The position numbers and the translations under genes are program-made. Shown one piece after another: positions 7,499 through 14,653 of a stretch of DNA of 23,292 bases. Source of the stretch: SIG438 sp034117945 (GTDB lineage: Bacteria > Bacillota > Clostridia > HGM11514); NCBI GenBank assembly GCA_034117945.1, contig JAXEOR010000129.1, positions 1-23,292 of the forward strand. Reading direction: 5' to 3'. Numbering within the stretch: position 1 is the first letter of the stretch; each line of letters opens with the position of its first letter. The notes beneath the pieces were generated by a model. That model was not told where the DNA came from and did not search any database. It saw only the letters and a list, made by a program, of their open reading frames with translations.

Positions 7499-7533
7499 AA
7501 CAAAGCAACCCAAAGGGGTTGCTTTGTTATTTA
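7499..7533 (+). terminator. Intrinsic terminator of the peptide gene
   Basis: A perfect 11-bp stem, CAAAGCAACCC (7501-7511) with GGGTTGCTTTG (7516-7526), has a four-base loop and is followed by a T-rich tail. Confidence 0.85.
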
Positions 7534-7540
7534 TTATAAC

Positions 7541-7574
7541 AAAAAGGACGCCGCAGCTGCAGCGCCCTTTTTTA
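7541..7574. terminator. Terminator after rubrerythrin, probably bidirectional
   Basis: An imperfect inverted repeat, AAAAAGG-N-CGC ... GCG-N-CCTTTTT, is built around the palindrome GCAGCTGC. On the minus strand it ends in a T run eight bases after the rubrerythrin stop. Confidence 0.8.
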
Positions 7575-7582
7575 AGCAAAGA

Positions 7583-8122
7583 TTAATAATTCTCCGCCTT
7601 GATCTGGAAATATGCCTGAGGATGATTGCATACCGGGCAAACTTCCGGTGCTTTCTTGCCGATGACAATATGGCCGCAGTTGGAGCACTGCCAGATCATT
7701 TCCTGATCTCTGGAGAACACCAGGCCGTCCTTCACATTTTCCAACAGCTTGCGGTATCTAGCCTCATGCTCCTTCTCCACCTTGCCAACCGCTTCAAATT
7801 TTGCTGCAATTTCAGTAAACCCTTCCTCGCGGGCTTCCTTTGCCATTCTGTCATACATATCTGTCCACTCGTAATTCTCACCTTCCGCCGCATCCAGCAG
7901 ATTGGCAGCCGTATCGCCCACAGAACCGCCGTTTAAGTATTTATACCACATTTTGGCATGTTCCTTTTCGTTTGCAGCCGTCTCTTCAAAAATAGCGGCA
8001 ATCTGCACATAACCGTCTTTTTTTGCCTGAGACGCAAAATAGGTGTACTTGTTTCTCGCCTGACTCTCTCCGGCAAATGCCTCCATCAGATTTTTTTCTG
8101 TTTTGCTTCCTTTGAATTCCAT
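7583..8122 (-). CDS. rbr: Rubrerythrin
   Basis: A 179-residue non-haem iron peroxidase that reduces hydrogen peroxide to water in anaerobes using electrons from rubredoxin or NADH-rubredoxin oxidoreductase. The ferritin-like four-helix domain (1-135) has both diiron ligand motifs, ExxH at 52-55 and ExxH at 116-119, plus Glu19 and Glu96/Glu99. The C-terminal rubredoxin-like domain has two CxxC knuckles, C146/C149 and C162/C165, for a single FeCys4 site. Length is normal for classical rubrerythrin. The SD GGAGG precedes the ATG. It starts 40 bases after the rubredoxin/glutamate-synthase gene with no terminator between, so it shares that gene's promoter and Fur-family-type operator. Confidence 0.97.
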   Translation of the reverse strand: MEFKGSKTEKNLMEAFAGESQARNKYTYFASQAKKDGYVQIAAIFEETAANEKEHAKMWYKYLNGGSVGDTAANLLDAAEGENYEWTDMYDRMAKEAREEGFTEIAAKFEAVGKVEKEHEARYRKLLENVKDGLVFSRDQEMIWQCSNCGHIVIGKKAPEVCPVCNHPQAYFQIKAENY

Positions 8123-8162
8123 AATAAAATACCTCCTATCAAAAATTCCATATCAAACGTCA

Positions 8163-9563
8163 TTATGCATGACGGATATTGGTAAATTCAGAAATTTCCC
8201 TGCTGGTTGTGCAAAGATCCTGTGTGCTTAAATCATGCAAATTGCTGTGCCCTGTGATCCGGGCAAACATTTTCAGTTCCTCCAAGGACACCCTGAAGAA
8301 ATTCGCAACCCGCTGGGCTGCCAAATCCATGGAAAGCCGCTTACGAAGCTCCGGATCCTGTGTTGCAACGCCCACCGGGCAGCCCCCGGTACCGCAGATT
8401 CGGTACTGCTGACAGGCCGCCGCAATCAGTGCTGCGCTTGCTACCGCCACCCCATCGGCTCCCATAGCAATAGCCTTGGCAAAATCAGAGGAAACCCGAA
8501 GTCCTCCCGTAATGATCAAGGAAATGTCCGATCCCACCTGATCCAGATATTTTCTGGCTCGATACAGGGCATAAACCGTGGGAACACTGGTCGCCTCCCG
8601 CAGCAAAAGCGGGCTGGAGGCAGTAGCGCCTCCCCGGCCGTCTATCGTAATAAAATCAGGCTGTGCATACACACAAATCTCCAGATCATTCTCAATTTTT
8701 CCTGCGGCAATCTTGATCCCGATGGGTCTGCCGCCGGAGCGCTCTCTCAGTTGGGCCACCAAAGCCTTTACATCATCCTTATGATTGATTCCCGGGAATT
8801 TAGAAGGACTTTTCACATCCTGCCCCACCGGCTTATTCCGGATCCGCCCGATCTCTTCCGTTACCTTGCTCCCCGGAAGTTGACCGCCCATCCCCGGCTT
8901 GGTTCCCTGGCCGATTTTAATCTCAATGGCGTCTGCCCTTTGCAAATTTTCATCGGTCACGCTGTATAAATTAGGTACATATTCAAAAATATAATGGCCA
9001 GCAGCCTCCATTTCCTCCGGCAAAATGCCGCCCTCTCCGCTGCACATGGCCGCCCCTGCCATAGCACTTCCCTTGGCCAGAGCTACCTTTGTTTCCTTGG
9101 ACAAAGCACCGAAGGACATGTGGGAAACATACACCGGGTGCTCCAGCACCATGGGCTTTTTGGCATGCTTTCCAATGATTGTGGTGGTGGATACGGGTGC
9201 ATCATCCTCCAAAGGCATAGGATTGAGCTGGGCTCCCAGCAGCAAAATGTCATCCCAGCCCGGCATAGGCATTTTGGTTCCCATTGCGCCGTGAACCGAT
9301 TCTCCCGTCACCGCCATCTGATGGATTTCTTCCATATACCGGCAGGACTCATCATGGCGGGCATAGCACTCCTCATAGTTCAGCTTGTGGGCATCAGGCA
9401 CCTTTTCTTCCTCATCCTTCTTCTTTTCCTCCTCAGACACCTTCTGTTCCAGATTTTCCACCGGCTGACCGCAAAGAGGGCATGCAGTCAATTCCTCAAT
9501 TTTCTTTCCTTCCTTCTCCTCGTCAAACTCGTATCCGCAGATGCGGCATATATAAACTGCCAT
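8163..9563 (-). CDS. Rubredoxin-domain FMN/Fe-S glutamate synthase-like protein
   Basis: A 466-residue fusion. Residues 1-35 form a rubredoxin-like domain with CxxC pairs C6/C9 and C28/C31. A charged Lys/Glu linker (40-55) follows. The rest is the FMN-binding TIM barrel of glutamate synthase large subunits: SHMSFGALS (147-155), the KIGQGTKPGMGGQLPG loop (216-231) and ITIDGRGGATASSP (305-317). The 3Fe-4S motif C384-x5-C390-x4-C395 ends in CPVGVATQDP. There is no N-terminal glutaminase domain and no GltD partner nearby, so ammonia and electron sources differ from classical GOGAT. The true substrate is unproven, although similar stand-alone proteins are usually named glutamate synthase. First gene of the operon with rubrerythrin. 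Confidence 0.88.
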   Translation of the reverse strand: MAVYICRICGYEFDEEKEGKKIEELTACPLCGQPVENLEQKVSEEEKKKDEEEKVPDAHKLNYEECYARHDESCRYMEEIHQMAVTGESVHGAMGTKMPMPGWDDILLLGAQLNPMPLEDDAPVSTTTIIGKHAKKPMVLEHPVYVSHMSFGALSKETKVALAKGSAMAGAAMCSGEGGILPEEMEAAGHYIFEYVPNLYSVTDENLQRADAIEIKIGQGTKPGMGGQLPGSKVTEEIGRIRNKPVGQDVKSPSKFPGINHKDDVKALVAQLRERSGGRPIGIKIAAGKIENDLEICVYAQPDFITIDGRGGATASSPLLLREATSVPTVYALYRARKYLDQVGSDISLIITGGLRVSSDFAKAIAMGADGVAVASAALIAAACQQYRICGTGGCPVGVATQDPELRKRLSMDLAAQRVANFFRVSLEELKMFARITGHSNLHDLSTQDLCTTSREISEFTNIRHA

Positions 9564-9579
9564 GTTCCCACCTCTATAA

Positions 9580-9594
9580 TAATAATGATTATTA
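9580..9594. promoter_or_regulatory. Fur/PerR-family-type operator
   Basis: TAATAATGATTATTA is a perfect 7-1-7 inverted repeat. It is close to the PerR and Fur boxes (TTATAATnATTATAA, TGATAATnATTATCA) and lies about 10-25 bases downstream of the expected transcription start, where a bound repressor would block RNA polymerase. Rubrerythrins are known PerR targets in clostridia, so PerR is the best guess; the sequence alone cannot exclude Fur or Zur. Confidence 0.65.
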
Positions 9595-9609
9595 ATATTA
9601 TTTAATCTT

Positions 9610-9638
9610 ATTATAATCCTTTTTTTTCATTTTGTCAA
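9610..9638 (-). promoter_or_regulatory. Consensus SigA promoter of the glutamate synthase-rubrerythrin operon
   Basis: Minus strand: perfect TTGACA (9633-9638), a 17-base spacer and perfect TATAAT (9610-9615). Full consensus strength suggests that control is by repression. Confidence 0.85.
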
Positions 9639-9702
9639 TAAGATAAAACAATTTTTTCGATTCAAATTGACAGGAACTGCTCTTTGACAGACAAAAATGT
9701 GA

Positions 9703-9730
9703 TAAAAAAAGAGGCAAACGCCTCTTTTTC
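9703..9730 (-). terminator. Intrinsic terminator of the amino acid ABC operon
   Basis: A GAGGC/GCCTC stem extended by A/T pairs, with loop AAAC and a T run on the minus strand, lies immediately after the ATPase stop. A matching A run on the other side could make it work in both directions. Confidence 0.85.
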
Positions 9731-9731
9731 A

Positions 9732-10481
9732 TTATAATACACTTTTTAAAAACTGTTGGGTTCTGGGATCCTGAGGGTGCTCAAACAGCTGCTCGGGCGT
9801 TCCCTCTTCGGCAATGGTTCCGTCATACATAAACAAAACCCGATCGGCCACCTCTCTGGCAAAGCCCATTTCGTGGGTCACAACCACCATCGTCATGCCA
9901 TCCTGGGCTAGCTTTTTCATCACCGCCAGAACCTCCCCAACCATTTCAGGGTCAAGAGCGGAGGTTGGCTCGTCGAACAGCATCACGTCAGGATTCATGC
10001 AAAGAGCCCGCACAATGGCCACCCGCTGCTTTTGCCCGCCTGACAACTGAGAAGGGTAAGCATCCCGCCGGTCTGCAAGACCCACCCGTTCCAGCAGGGA
10101 GATTGCCTTTTTCTCTGCCTCCTGCTGAGACATTTTCAAAAGCTTCATAGGCGCCAGGGTCATATTTTTCAGCACCGTCATATGCGGGAATAAATTAAAC
10201 TGCTGAAACACCATCCCCATTTTCTGGCGATGGATATTGATATTCACCTTGGGGTCGGTAATATCCGTTCCTTCAAAAAACACCTTTCCCTCTGAAGCAC
10301 TTTCCAGCAGGTTCAGCGATCTCAAAAAGGTGGATTTTCCGGAGCCTGAGGGTCCGATCACCACCACAACCTCCCCCTTGTGTACCACTGCGTCAACATG
10401 GTCAAGGGCATGGATCGCATGATGCTCCCCGTAATATTTGCAAAGGCCTTCCGTTCTGATAATCACATTATTATCGTTCAC
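9732..10481 (-). CDS. glnQ: Polar amino acid ABC transporter ATP-binding protein (GlnQ type)
   Basis: A 249-residue ABC ATPase that powers amino acid import. It has Walker A GPSGSGKST (43-51), a Q-loop at Gln93 (VFQQFNLFPH), signature LSGGQ (146-150), Walker B VMLFDEPTSALDP (166-178) and switch His203. The FNLFPHMTVL segment is typical of the GlnQ/ArtP/HisP group. Translation starts at GTG, with AGGAGG ten bases upstream inside the permease gene. The ORF overlaps the permease end by 11 bases, which implies translational coupling. Last gene of the operon. The substrate could be glutamine, cystine or another polar amino acid; the sequence does not decide, and the symbol denotes the family only. 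Confidence 0.93.
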   Translation of the reverse strand: MNDNNVIIRTEGLCKYYGEHHAIHALDHVDAVVHKGEVVVVIGPSGSGKSTFLRSLNLLESASEGKVFFEGTDITDPKVNINIHRQKMGMVFQQFNLFPHMTVLKNMTLAPMKLLKMSQQEAEKKAISLLERVGLADRRDAYPSQLSGGQKQRVAIVRALCMNPDVMLFDEPTSALDPEMVGEVLAVMKKLAQDGMTMVVVTHEMGFAREVADRVLFMYDGTIAEEGTPEQLFEHPQDPRTQQFLKSVL

Positions 10482-11166
10482 TGTTTCTAAGCCTCCTTTC
10501 CAGGATACTCAACAGCTTCGTCATCCCCATCACCACAATCAAATAAATCAGAGCCACCAGCAAAATGGGGTTAATCTGGTCATAGGTGGTATTTTTAATT
10601 TGATTTCCGGCCTTGGTAAGCTCAATCACCGCCACATATCCCGCAACAGACGTTTCCTTTAACAAGGCGATCATTTCGTTGCCGATGGCGGGCAAAATAT
10701 TTTTAAATGCCTGAGGCAGAATGATCAGCTTCATGGTCTGAGCGCCGGAAAAGCCCAGAGAGCGCCCCGCCTCATTTTGCCCTTTGTCAATGGCCATAAT
10801 GCCGGAACGAATCACCTCTGCCACATAGGCTCCCGAGTTAATGCCGAATGTAATAATCGCCACCCAAGTTCCGTCCTTCGCAGTGGTGAAGATGATGAAA
10901 AAGGAGATCAGCAGCTGCACCACCACCGGCGTTCCCCGGATCACCGTAAGATAAATATTGCAAATCACATCCAGTGGCTTCAGCTTTTTATTTTGGCTTG
11001 CCGCTACCTTCATAATTGCCACAATGGTGCCGATGATCACGCCGATGATCAGGGCGCCCACCGTGATCAAAATGGTTTTTCCAAAACCGTCTATTAAAAT
11101 TTTATACCGGTCTGATACAATAAAGGTGTTGTACAGCGTATCAGTCCATTTTTGAAACCAATTCAT
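10471..11166 (-). CDS. glnP: Polar amino acid ABC transporter permease (GlnP/HisM type)
   Basis: A 231-residue inner-membrane permease. After a short amphipathic start (MNWFQKWTDTLYN) there are about five membrane helices: near 29-52, 72-93, 100-120, around 165-185 and 196-218. The binding-protein-dependent transport (EAA) loop, which contacts the ATPase, reads EAGRSLGFSGAQTMKLIILP at about 137-156. The family pattern GTPVVVQLLI is present, as in HisM/GlnP-type permeases. The SD GGAGG is ten bases before the ATG. It follows the binding-protein gene after a 70-base gap that holds a terminator-like hairpin. Confidence 0.93.
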   Translation of the reverse strand: MNWFQKWTDTLYNTFIVSDRYKILIDGFGKTILITVGALIIGVIIGTIVAIMKVAASQNKKLKPLDVICNIYLTVIRGTPVVVQLLISFFIIFTTAKDGTWVAIITFGINSGAYVAEVIRSGIMAIDKGQNEAGRSLGFSGAQTMKLIILPQAFKNILPAIGNEMIALLKETSVAGYVAVIELTKAGNQIKNTTYDQINPILLVALIYLIVVMGMTKLLSILERRLRNSER

Positions 11167-11187
11167 GCCCTACTATCCTCCATATGT

Positions 11188-11220
11188 AAAAAGCGGCGCC
11201 AAAAGAATGCGCCGCTTTTA
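11188..11220 (-). terminator. Intra-operon hairpin between binding protein and permease
   Basis: A perfect 11-bp GC-rich stem, AAAAGCGGCGC with GCGCCGCTTTT, has a nine-base loop and a T run on the minus strand. It has full terminator form but lies inside the operon, so partial read-through or 3'-end protection of the upstream message is likely and would give excess binding protein. Confidence 0.75.
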
Positions 11221-11235
11221 TACCATTATATTCTT

Positions 11236-12021
11236 CTACTCTTCATCGTACGGCAAATCGTATTTTTCAAAAATTTCAGCAAGCTTGCCGCTGTCCTTCA
11301 GCTCCTGAAGAGCGGAATTGATTTCTGCTGTCAACTCGTCGTTGCCCTTTTTCAGAGCAATGGCATAGGCTTCCTTGGTCAGAGCCTCGTCCAGCACAAT
11401 CGTTTTTCCTTCCTGCTTTTCGGAAAGAGCCTTTGCAACTGCATTGTCAATAACAACAGCGTCAACCTTTCCGGCAGTCAGAGCGGAAACAGCCTCGGCG
11501 CCGGTCTTAAAGGACTGAATTTCATACTGATTATCCAGCAAATACTGCTCTCCGGTGGTTCCCTCCTGGCAAGCAATCACTTTTCCTTCCAGATCGGCAG
11601 CAACTTTAATATCGCTGTCAGCCAGCACGATAATTGCCTGAGAAGCGGTATAATAATCGTCAGAGAAATTCATATTCTGCCGTCTCTCGTCATTGGCGGT
11701 AATACCGGCGATGGCAACATCATACTTGCCGGTAGCAGCCCCTGTTAAAGCAGCGTCAAAATCAATATTGGAAATCTCCAACTCGCGACCCAGCTTTTCA
11801 GCAATTGCCTGGGCAATTTCAATATCAGCCCCAACAATTTCTCCCCCTTCCAAATACTCAAAGGGCGGGAATTCCGCATTGGTTGCCATAGACAGCGTAT
11901 CAGACGCTTCCTGAGCGGCAGGAGACGGGTTGGCCTGCTCTGTCTCTCCCTTATCGCCGCAGGCAGCCAGGCTAAGACCGCAGCTCATTGCTAACAAAAT
12001 TGCAAGTACCTTTTTTTTCAT
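11236..12021 (-). CDS. Amino acid ABC transporter substrate-binding lipoprotein (family 3)
   Basis: A 261-residue extracellular solute-binding protein of the polar amino acid family. The N-terminus is a lipoprotein signal (MKKK, hydrophobic stretch, lipobox LAAC) with acylated Cys21, followed by a Gly/Glu/Pro linker. The two-lobed fold is marked by NAEFPPFEYLEGGEIVGADI at about 48-67, DFDAALTGAATGKYDVAIAG in lobe one, and NDERRQNMNFSDDYY with the arginine that normally binds the substrate carboxylate. VIDNAVAKAL and the C-terminal LKDSGKLAEIFEKY are also typical. The promoter lies upstream and the SD GAGGAGG precedes the ATG. The first-gene position fits high expression. Substrate unresolved. 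Confidence 0.93.
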   Translation of the reverse strand: MKKKVLAILLAMSCGLSLAACGDKGETEQANPSPAAQEASDTLSMATNAEFPPFEYLEGGEIVGADIEIAQAIAEKLGRELEISNIDFDAALTGAATGKYDVAIAGITANDERRQNMNFSDDYYTASQAIIVLADSDIKVAADLEGKVIACQEGTTGEQYLLDNQYEIQSFKTGAEAVSALTAGKVDAVVIDNAVAKALSEKQEGKTIVLDEALTKEAYAIALKKGNDELTAEINSALQELKDSGKLAEIFEKYDLPYDEE

Positions 12022-12062
12022 AACTATACTTCCTCCTCATGTCTTAAAATATTACAAAAACA

Positions 12063-12091
12063 ATCATAGCATAAAAATACAAAAAAAGCAA
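12063..12091 (-). promoter_or_regulatory. Promoter of the amino acid ABC operon
   Basis: Minus strand: TTGCTT (12086-12091), a 17-base spacer and TATGAT (12063-12068). Upstream sequence is nearly pure A/T and could act as an UP element. Confidence 0.65.
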
Positions 12092-12099
12092 GTGTTTTT

Positions 12100-12124
12100 T
12101 TAATAAAAATCCATTTTTTATTAA
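12100..12124. repeat. 10-bp AT-only inverted repeat upstream of the ABC operon promoter
   Basis: TTAATAAAAA (12100-12109) and TTTTTATTAA (12115-12124) form a perfect inverted repeat with a five-base centre, about nine bases upstream of the -35. It could be an operator or curved UP DNA. It is a poor terminator for xerD because A's, not T's, follow it on the minus strand. Confidence 0.6.
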
Positions 12125-12181
12125 CTTTTTTTCTATACTTTTTCATTCTACCACCCAAAACCTGGGAAACACAAACTATTT

Positions 12182-13066
12182 TTATGCCCGGGGGTGGGTT
12201 CTGTGATACACATCCTGCACCCGCTCCTTGGCCAGCTTAGCATAAATATACGTGGCAGACGGATTGGTATGTCCCAGCAGCTGCTGAATGGAACGAAGAT
12301 CCGCCCCGTTCTCCATCAAATGAATGGCAAAGGAATGGCGCAGGGTTTGAGGGGTAATCCCCTTGGTCAGTCCAGCGGTCTGCTGATAATGCTTCACCAG
12401 CTTCCAAAAGCCCTGGCGGGAAAATCTGCCCCCCTTACAGTTGACAAACAGAGCCTGCTCGTCCGGCGCATGAACCAGATAAGGCCGGGCTTTTTTCAAA
12501 TATTCCTCCAGACACTGCGCCGCCGTTTCATACATGGGAACCATTCTGGAATGCTCCCGGTCGCCGCAGCGCAGCCTTCTGCGGGGCAGATCCAGATCGG
12601 ACAAATTCAAGGCAATCAGCTCGGATACGCGGATTCCGGTGGCATACATCAGCTCCAGCATAGCCTTGTCCCGGCAGCCCTTGGAATCCACCGCCTTTGG
12701 CTGATCCAGCAGCAGCTCCACCTCTTGATTGGTTAAAATTTTAAGAGGCTTTTTCTCCCCCCGATCAATATGTATCTCTCCCGCAGGATTTTGCGAAATG
12801 TCGCCCTTCTCCTCCAGATATTGATACAGGGAACGGATGGAAGACAGGTTCCGGGCAACCGTTGTTCCCGCTCTCCCCTGTTCCAGCAGCTGAGCCAGAT
12901 AATGCTCCACCGTTTCTCTGTTTACGCCAAGGAGATCGTCAATCTGTTCCCGGGCTAAAAAATGAAGATAGGCATCCAAATCTCTGTGATAGGCCTCTAA
13001 AGTCCCCCGGGAAGCACCCTTTTCCCGGGATAAAAACGTCATAAACGCAGTCAAATATTCCTCCAA
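12182..13066 (-). CDS. xerD: XerD-like tyrosine recombinase with altered active site
   Basis: A 294-residue phage-integrase-family protein of normal XerC/XerD length, with a SAM-like core-binding domain (1-85) and a catalytic domain (105-290). Xer proteins resolve chromosome dimers at dif. The first catalytic Arg146 (ATGIRVSEL), Arg243 (TLRHSFA), His266 (LLGHTN) and nucleophile Tyr275 are present. The His of the usual HxxR motif is Gln240 (TPQTLRH), and the beta-hairpin that should carry the catalytic Lys (GKGNKxR) reads CGDREHSR with no Lys. The SD AGGAGGTG overlaps the spoIIM stop. The spoIIM-xerD adjacency also occurs in Bacillus and other spore formers, which favours XerD by context; activity is uncertain. 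Confidence 0.85.
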   Translation of the reverse strand: MEEYLTAFMTFLSREKGASRGTLEAYHRDLDAYLHFLAREQIDDLLGVNRETVEHYLAQLLEQGRAGTTVARNLSSIRSLYQYLEEKGDISQNPAGEIHIDRGEKKPLKILTNQEVELLLDQPKAVDSKGCRDKAMLELMYATGIRVSELIALNLSDLDLPRRRLRCGDREHSRMVPMYETAAQCLEEYLKKARPYLVHAPDEQALFVNCKGGRFSRQGFWKLVKHYQQTAGLTKGITPQTLRHSFAIHLMENGADLRSIQQLLGHTNPSATYIYAKLAKERVQDVYHRTHPRA

Positions 13067-13077
13067 TTCCGCACCTC

Positions 13078-13743
13078 CTATGACAAATATAAGTTTGAAA
13101 TCAGCCCCAGAAGCCGGGGGACTGCATAGGCGTCAATCGCCCCTGCCAGAAGCAATCCCGCCGTGCAAAAAGACATGACTGAGCAAAAATGAAGCAGCAT
13201 TTCACGAAATCTCTTTCTTTGCCGCCCCGGACGGCAGCAGCATTCCAAAAGATAGGCCGAGGTTTTCATGCTCTCCTGGGCTCCCACCAGCAAAAAGGGA
13301 ATCCAAACAATGGCGGAGGGCAAAATCCCCAGCAGCACAAAGGGTACCACCCGAACGCCATACAGTCGAAAAAACACCATAGCGGTAAACCCCGCCCCAA
13401 AGCCTTTGTACCATACCACAAAGGGAACGCCGGCCATTCCAAGCAAGGAAAGGCCGCACAAAAACAGCAATCCCGCCAAACATACCGTCTGGGTCACAGA
13501 TTGTTGAAACAGCTCCGAAAAGGATACCGCCCCCGGCTGAGACAGGGTTGTAAAAAAGCCTCCTAAAAACTCCTGCAGCTGCTGCTCATCCCCGATTCGG
13601 TCAAAGCAGCAAAGGCCAATGACAGCCCCCAGCCCAAGAGCGGTGGTTAAAATAATATAAAAAATGCTGTTTTGCAAAAAATATTGTCTCAGCACTGCTT
13701 TCCAATTCAAATTTTGTCCCACCCCTTGTATCAGATGGTACAT
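13078..13743 (-). CDS. spoIIM: Stage II sporulation protein M
   Basis: A 221-residue polytopic membrane protein, acting with SpoIID and SpoIIP in the complex that remodels peptidoglycan during forespore engulfment. Helices are predicted near 27-47, 86-111, 113-128, 131-154 and 183-205. Family marks include a large loop after the first helix, the GVPFVVWYKGFGAGFTA segment (105-121) and a final helix pair. The ATG at 13743 lacks a clear SD. A TTG twelve codons in (13710) has GGGGTGG eight bases upstream and may be the true start, giving 210 residues. It lies 31 bases after proC and directly before xerD, so co-transcription is likely. No sporulation-sigma promoter was recognised upstream. Confidence 0.88.
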   Translation of the reverse strand: MYHLIQGVGQNLNWKAVLRQYFLQNSIFYIILTTALGLGAVIGLCCFDRIGDEQQLQEFLGGFFTTLSQPGAVSFSELFQQSVTQTVCLAGLLFLCGLSLLGMAGVPFVVWYKGFGAGFTAMVFFRLYGVRVVPFVLLGILPSAIVWIPFLLVGAQESMKTSAYLLECCCRPGRQRKRFREMLLHFCSVMSFCTAGLLLAGAIDAYAVPRLLGLISNLYLS

Positions 13744-13774
13744 CCTATGAAGAAGGACAAACAGAGTATGCCGG

Positions 13775-14575
13775 TTATTTCCCCATGGCTTCCGATTTCT
13801 CCGCGCAGCTTTTCATGGCCTCCATCAGTGCCGCCCGAAAGCCCCTTTGTTCCAGCACCTTTACCGCCTCAATTGTCGTCCCGGCAGGGGAGCAAACCAT
13901 ATCCTTCAGCTGAGCGGGATGAAAGCCGGTTTGAGCCACCATGGCAGCAGATCCTTCCACCGTTTTCGCTGCCAGACGATAAGCCTCCTGCCTGGGAATG
14001 CCGGCCGCCACAGCACCGTCAGCCATGGCTTCGATCATCATGAACACATAGGCGGGGCCGCTCCCGTTCACGGCAACAGCACCGTTTAACAGCTTTTCCT
14101 CTAAGTAAACGCAATCACCTAGGCAGGACAGCAGCTCCCGAGCCAGGGCTGCATCCTCCTCCGACACAGGGCTCTCATAAGTATAAGCCGTCATCCCCCG
14201 GTTGATCTGCGCCGGCATATTGGGCATGGTTCTGACCACCCGGACAGGTGCGTTAAAAAAGCTTTTGATGTAGGCAATAGAAAGTCCCGGCGCAATTGTC
14301 AGATACAGTTTATCTGTAAAGCCCTTCAATTCCTCCAGCACAGCAGGGTAAATATTGGGCTTTACCGCCAAAACCACAATGTCTGCCTCTTTCGCCGTCG
14401 CCACATTATCCACGGTGGTGTGAACGCCGAAGGCAGCTATTTTTTTCAGCTGCTCCTCCGACCGATCGCTGACTGTAATCTGTTCCGGAGCCATCCGGCT
14501 TAACAGACCCTTCACAATGGCGGTGGCCATATTTCCGGCACCGATCACTCCAACGGTTTGCTCTGATAATTTCAT
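13775..14575 (-). CDS. proC: Pyrroline-5-carboxylate reductase
   Basis: About 266 residues. It catalyses NAD(P)H-dependent reduction of 1-pyrroline-5-carboxylate to L-proline, the last step of proline synthesis. The Rossmann motif GVIGAGNMATAI is at the N-terminus and VVLAVKPN follows. The C-terminal helical dimer domain holds NGSGPAYVFMMIEAMADGAV and the family signature around LKDMVCSPAGTTIEAVKVLE. Two starts are possible: ATG at 14575, or GTG at 14581, which has AAAGGA at a better seven-base spacing; a further TTG at 14602 is less likely. The purB terminator lies upstream, but no promoter was identified in the short gap. It precedes spoIIM closely. Confidence 0.95.
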   Translation of the reverse strand: MKLSEQTVGVIGAGNMATAIVKGLLSRMAPEQITVSDRSEEQLKKIAAFGVHTTVDNVATAKEADIVVLAVKPNIYPAVLEELKGFTDKLYLTIAPGLSIAYIKSFFNAPVRVVRTMPNMPAQINRGMTAYTYESPVSEEDAALARELLSCLGDCVYLEEKLLNGAVAVNGSGPAYVFMMIEAMADGAVAAGIPRQEAYRLAAKTVEGSAAMVAQTGFHPAQLKDMVCSPAGTTIEAVKVLEQRGFRAALMEAMKSCAEKSEAMGK

Positions 14576-14653
14576 AATCACAACACGTTCCTTTCTTACC
14601 AAATCACCGCTCCAAAGGGGTTCCCTCCGGCGGCCGTTTGCATTTCCTTTTGA

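Noticed and set aside
8235..8969. 244-codon plus-strand open frame opposite the glutamate synthase gene
   Set aside because: Antisense shadow with low-complexity translation and no recognisable motif.
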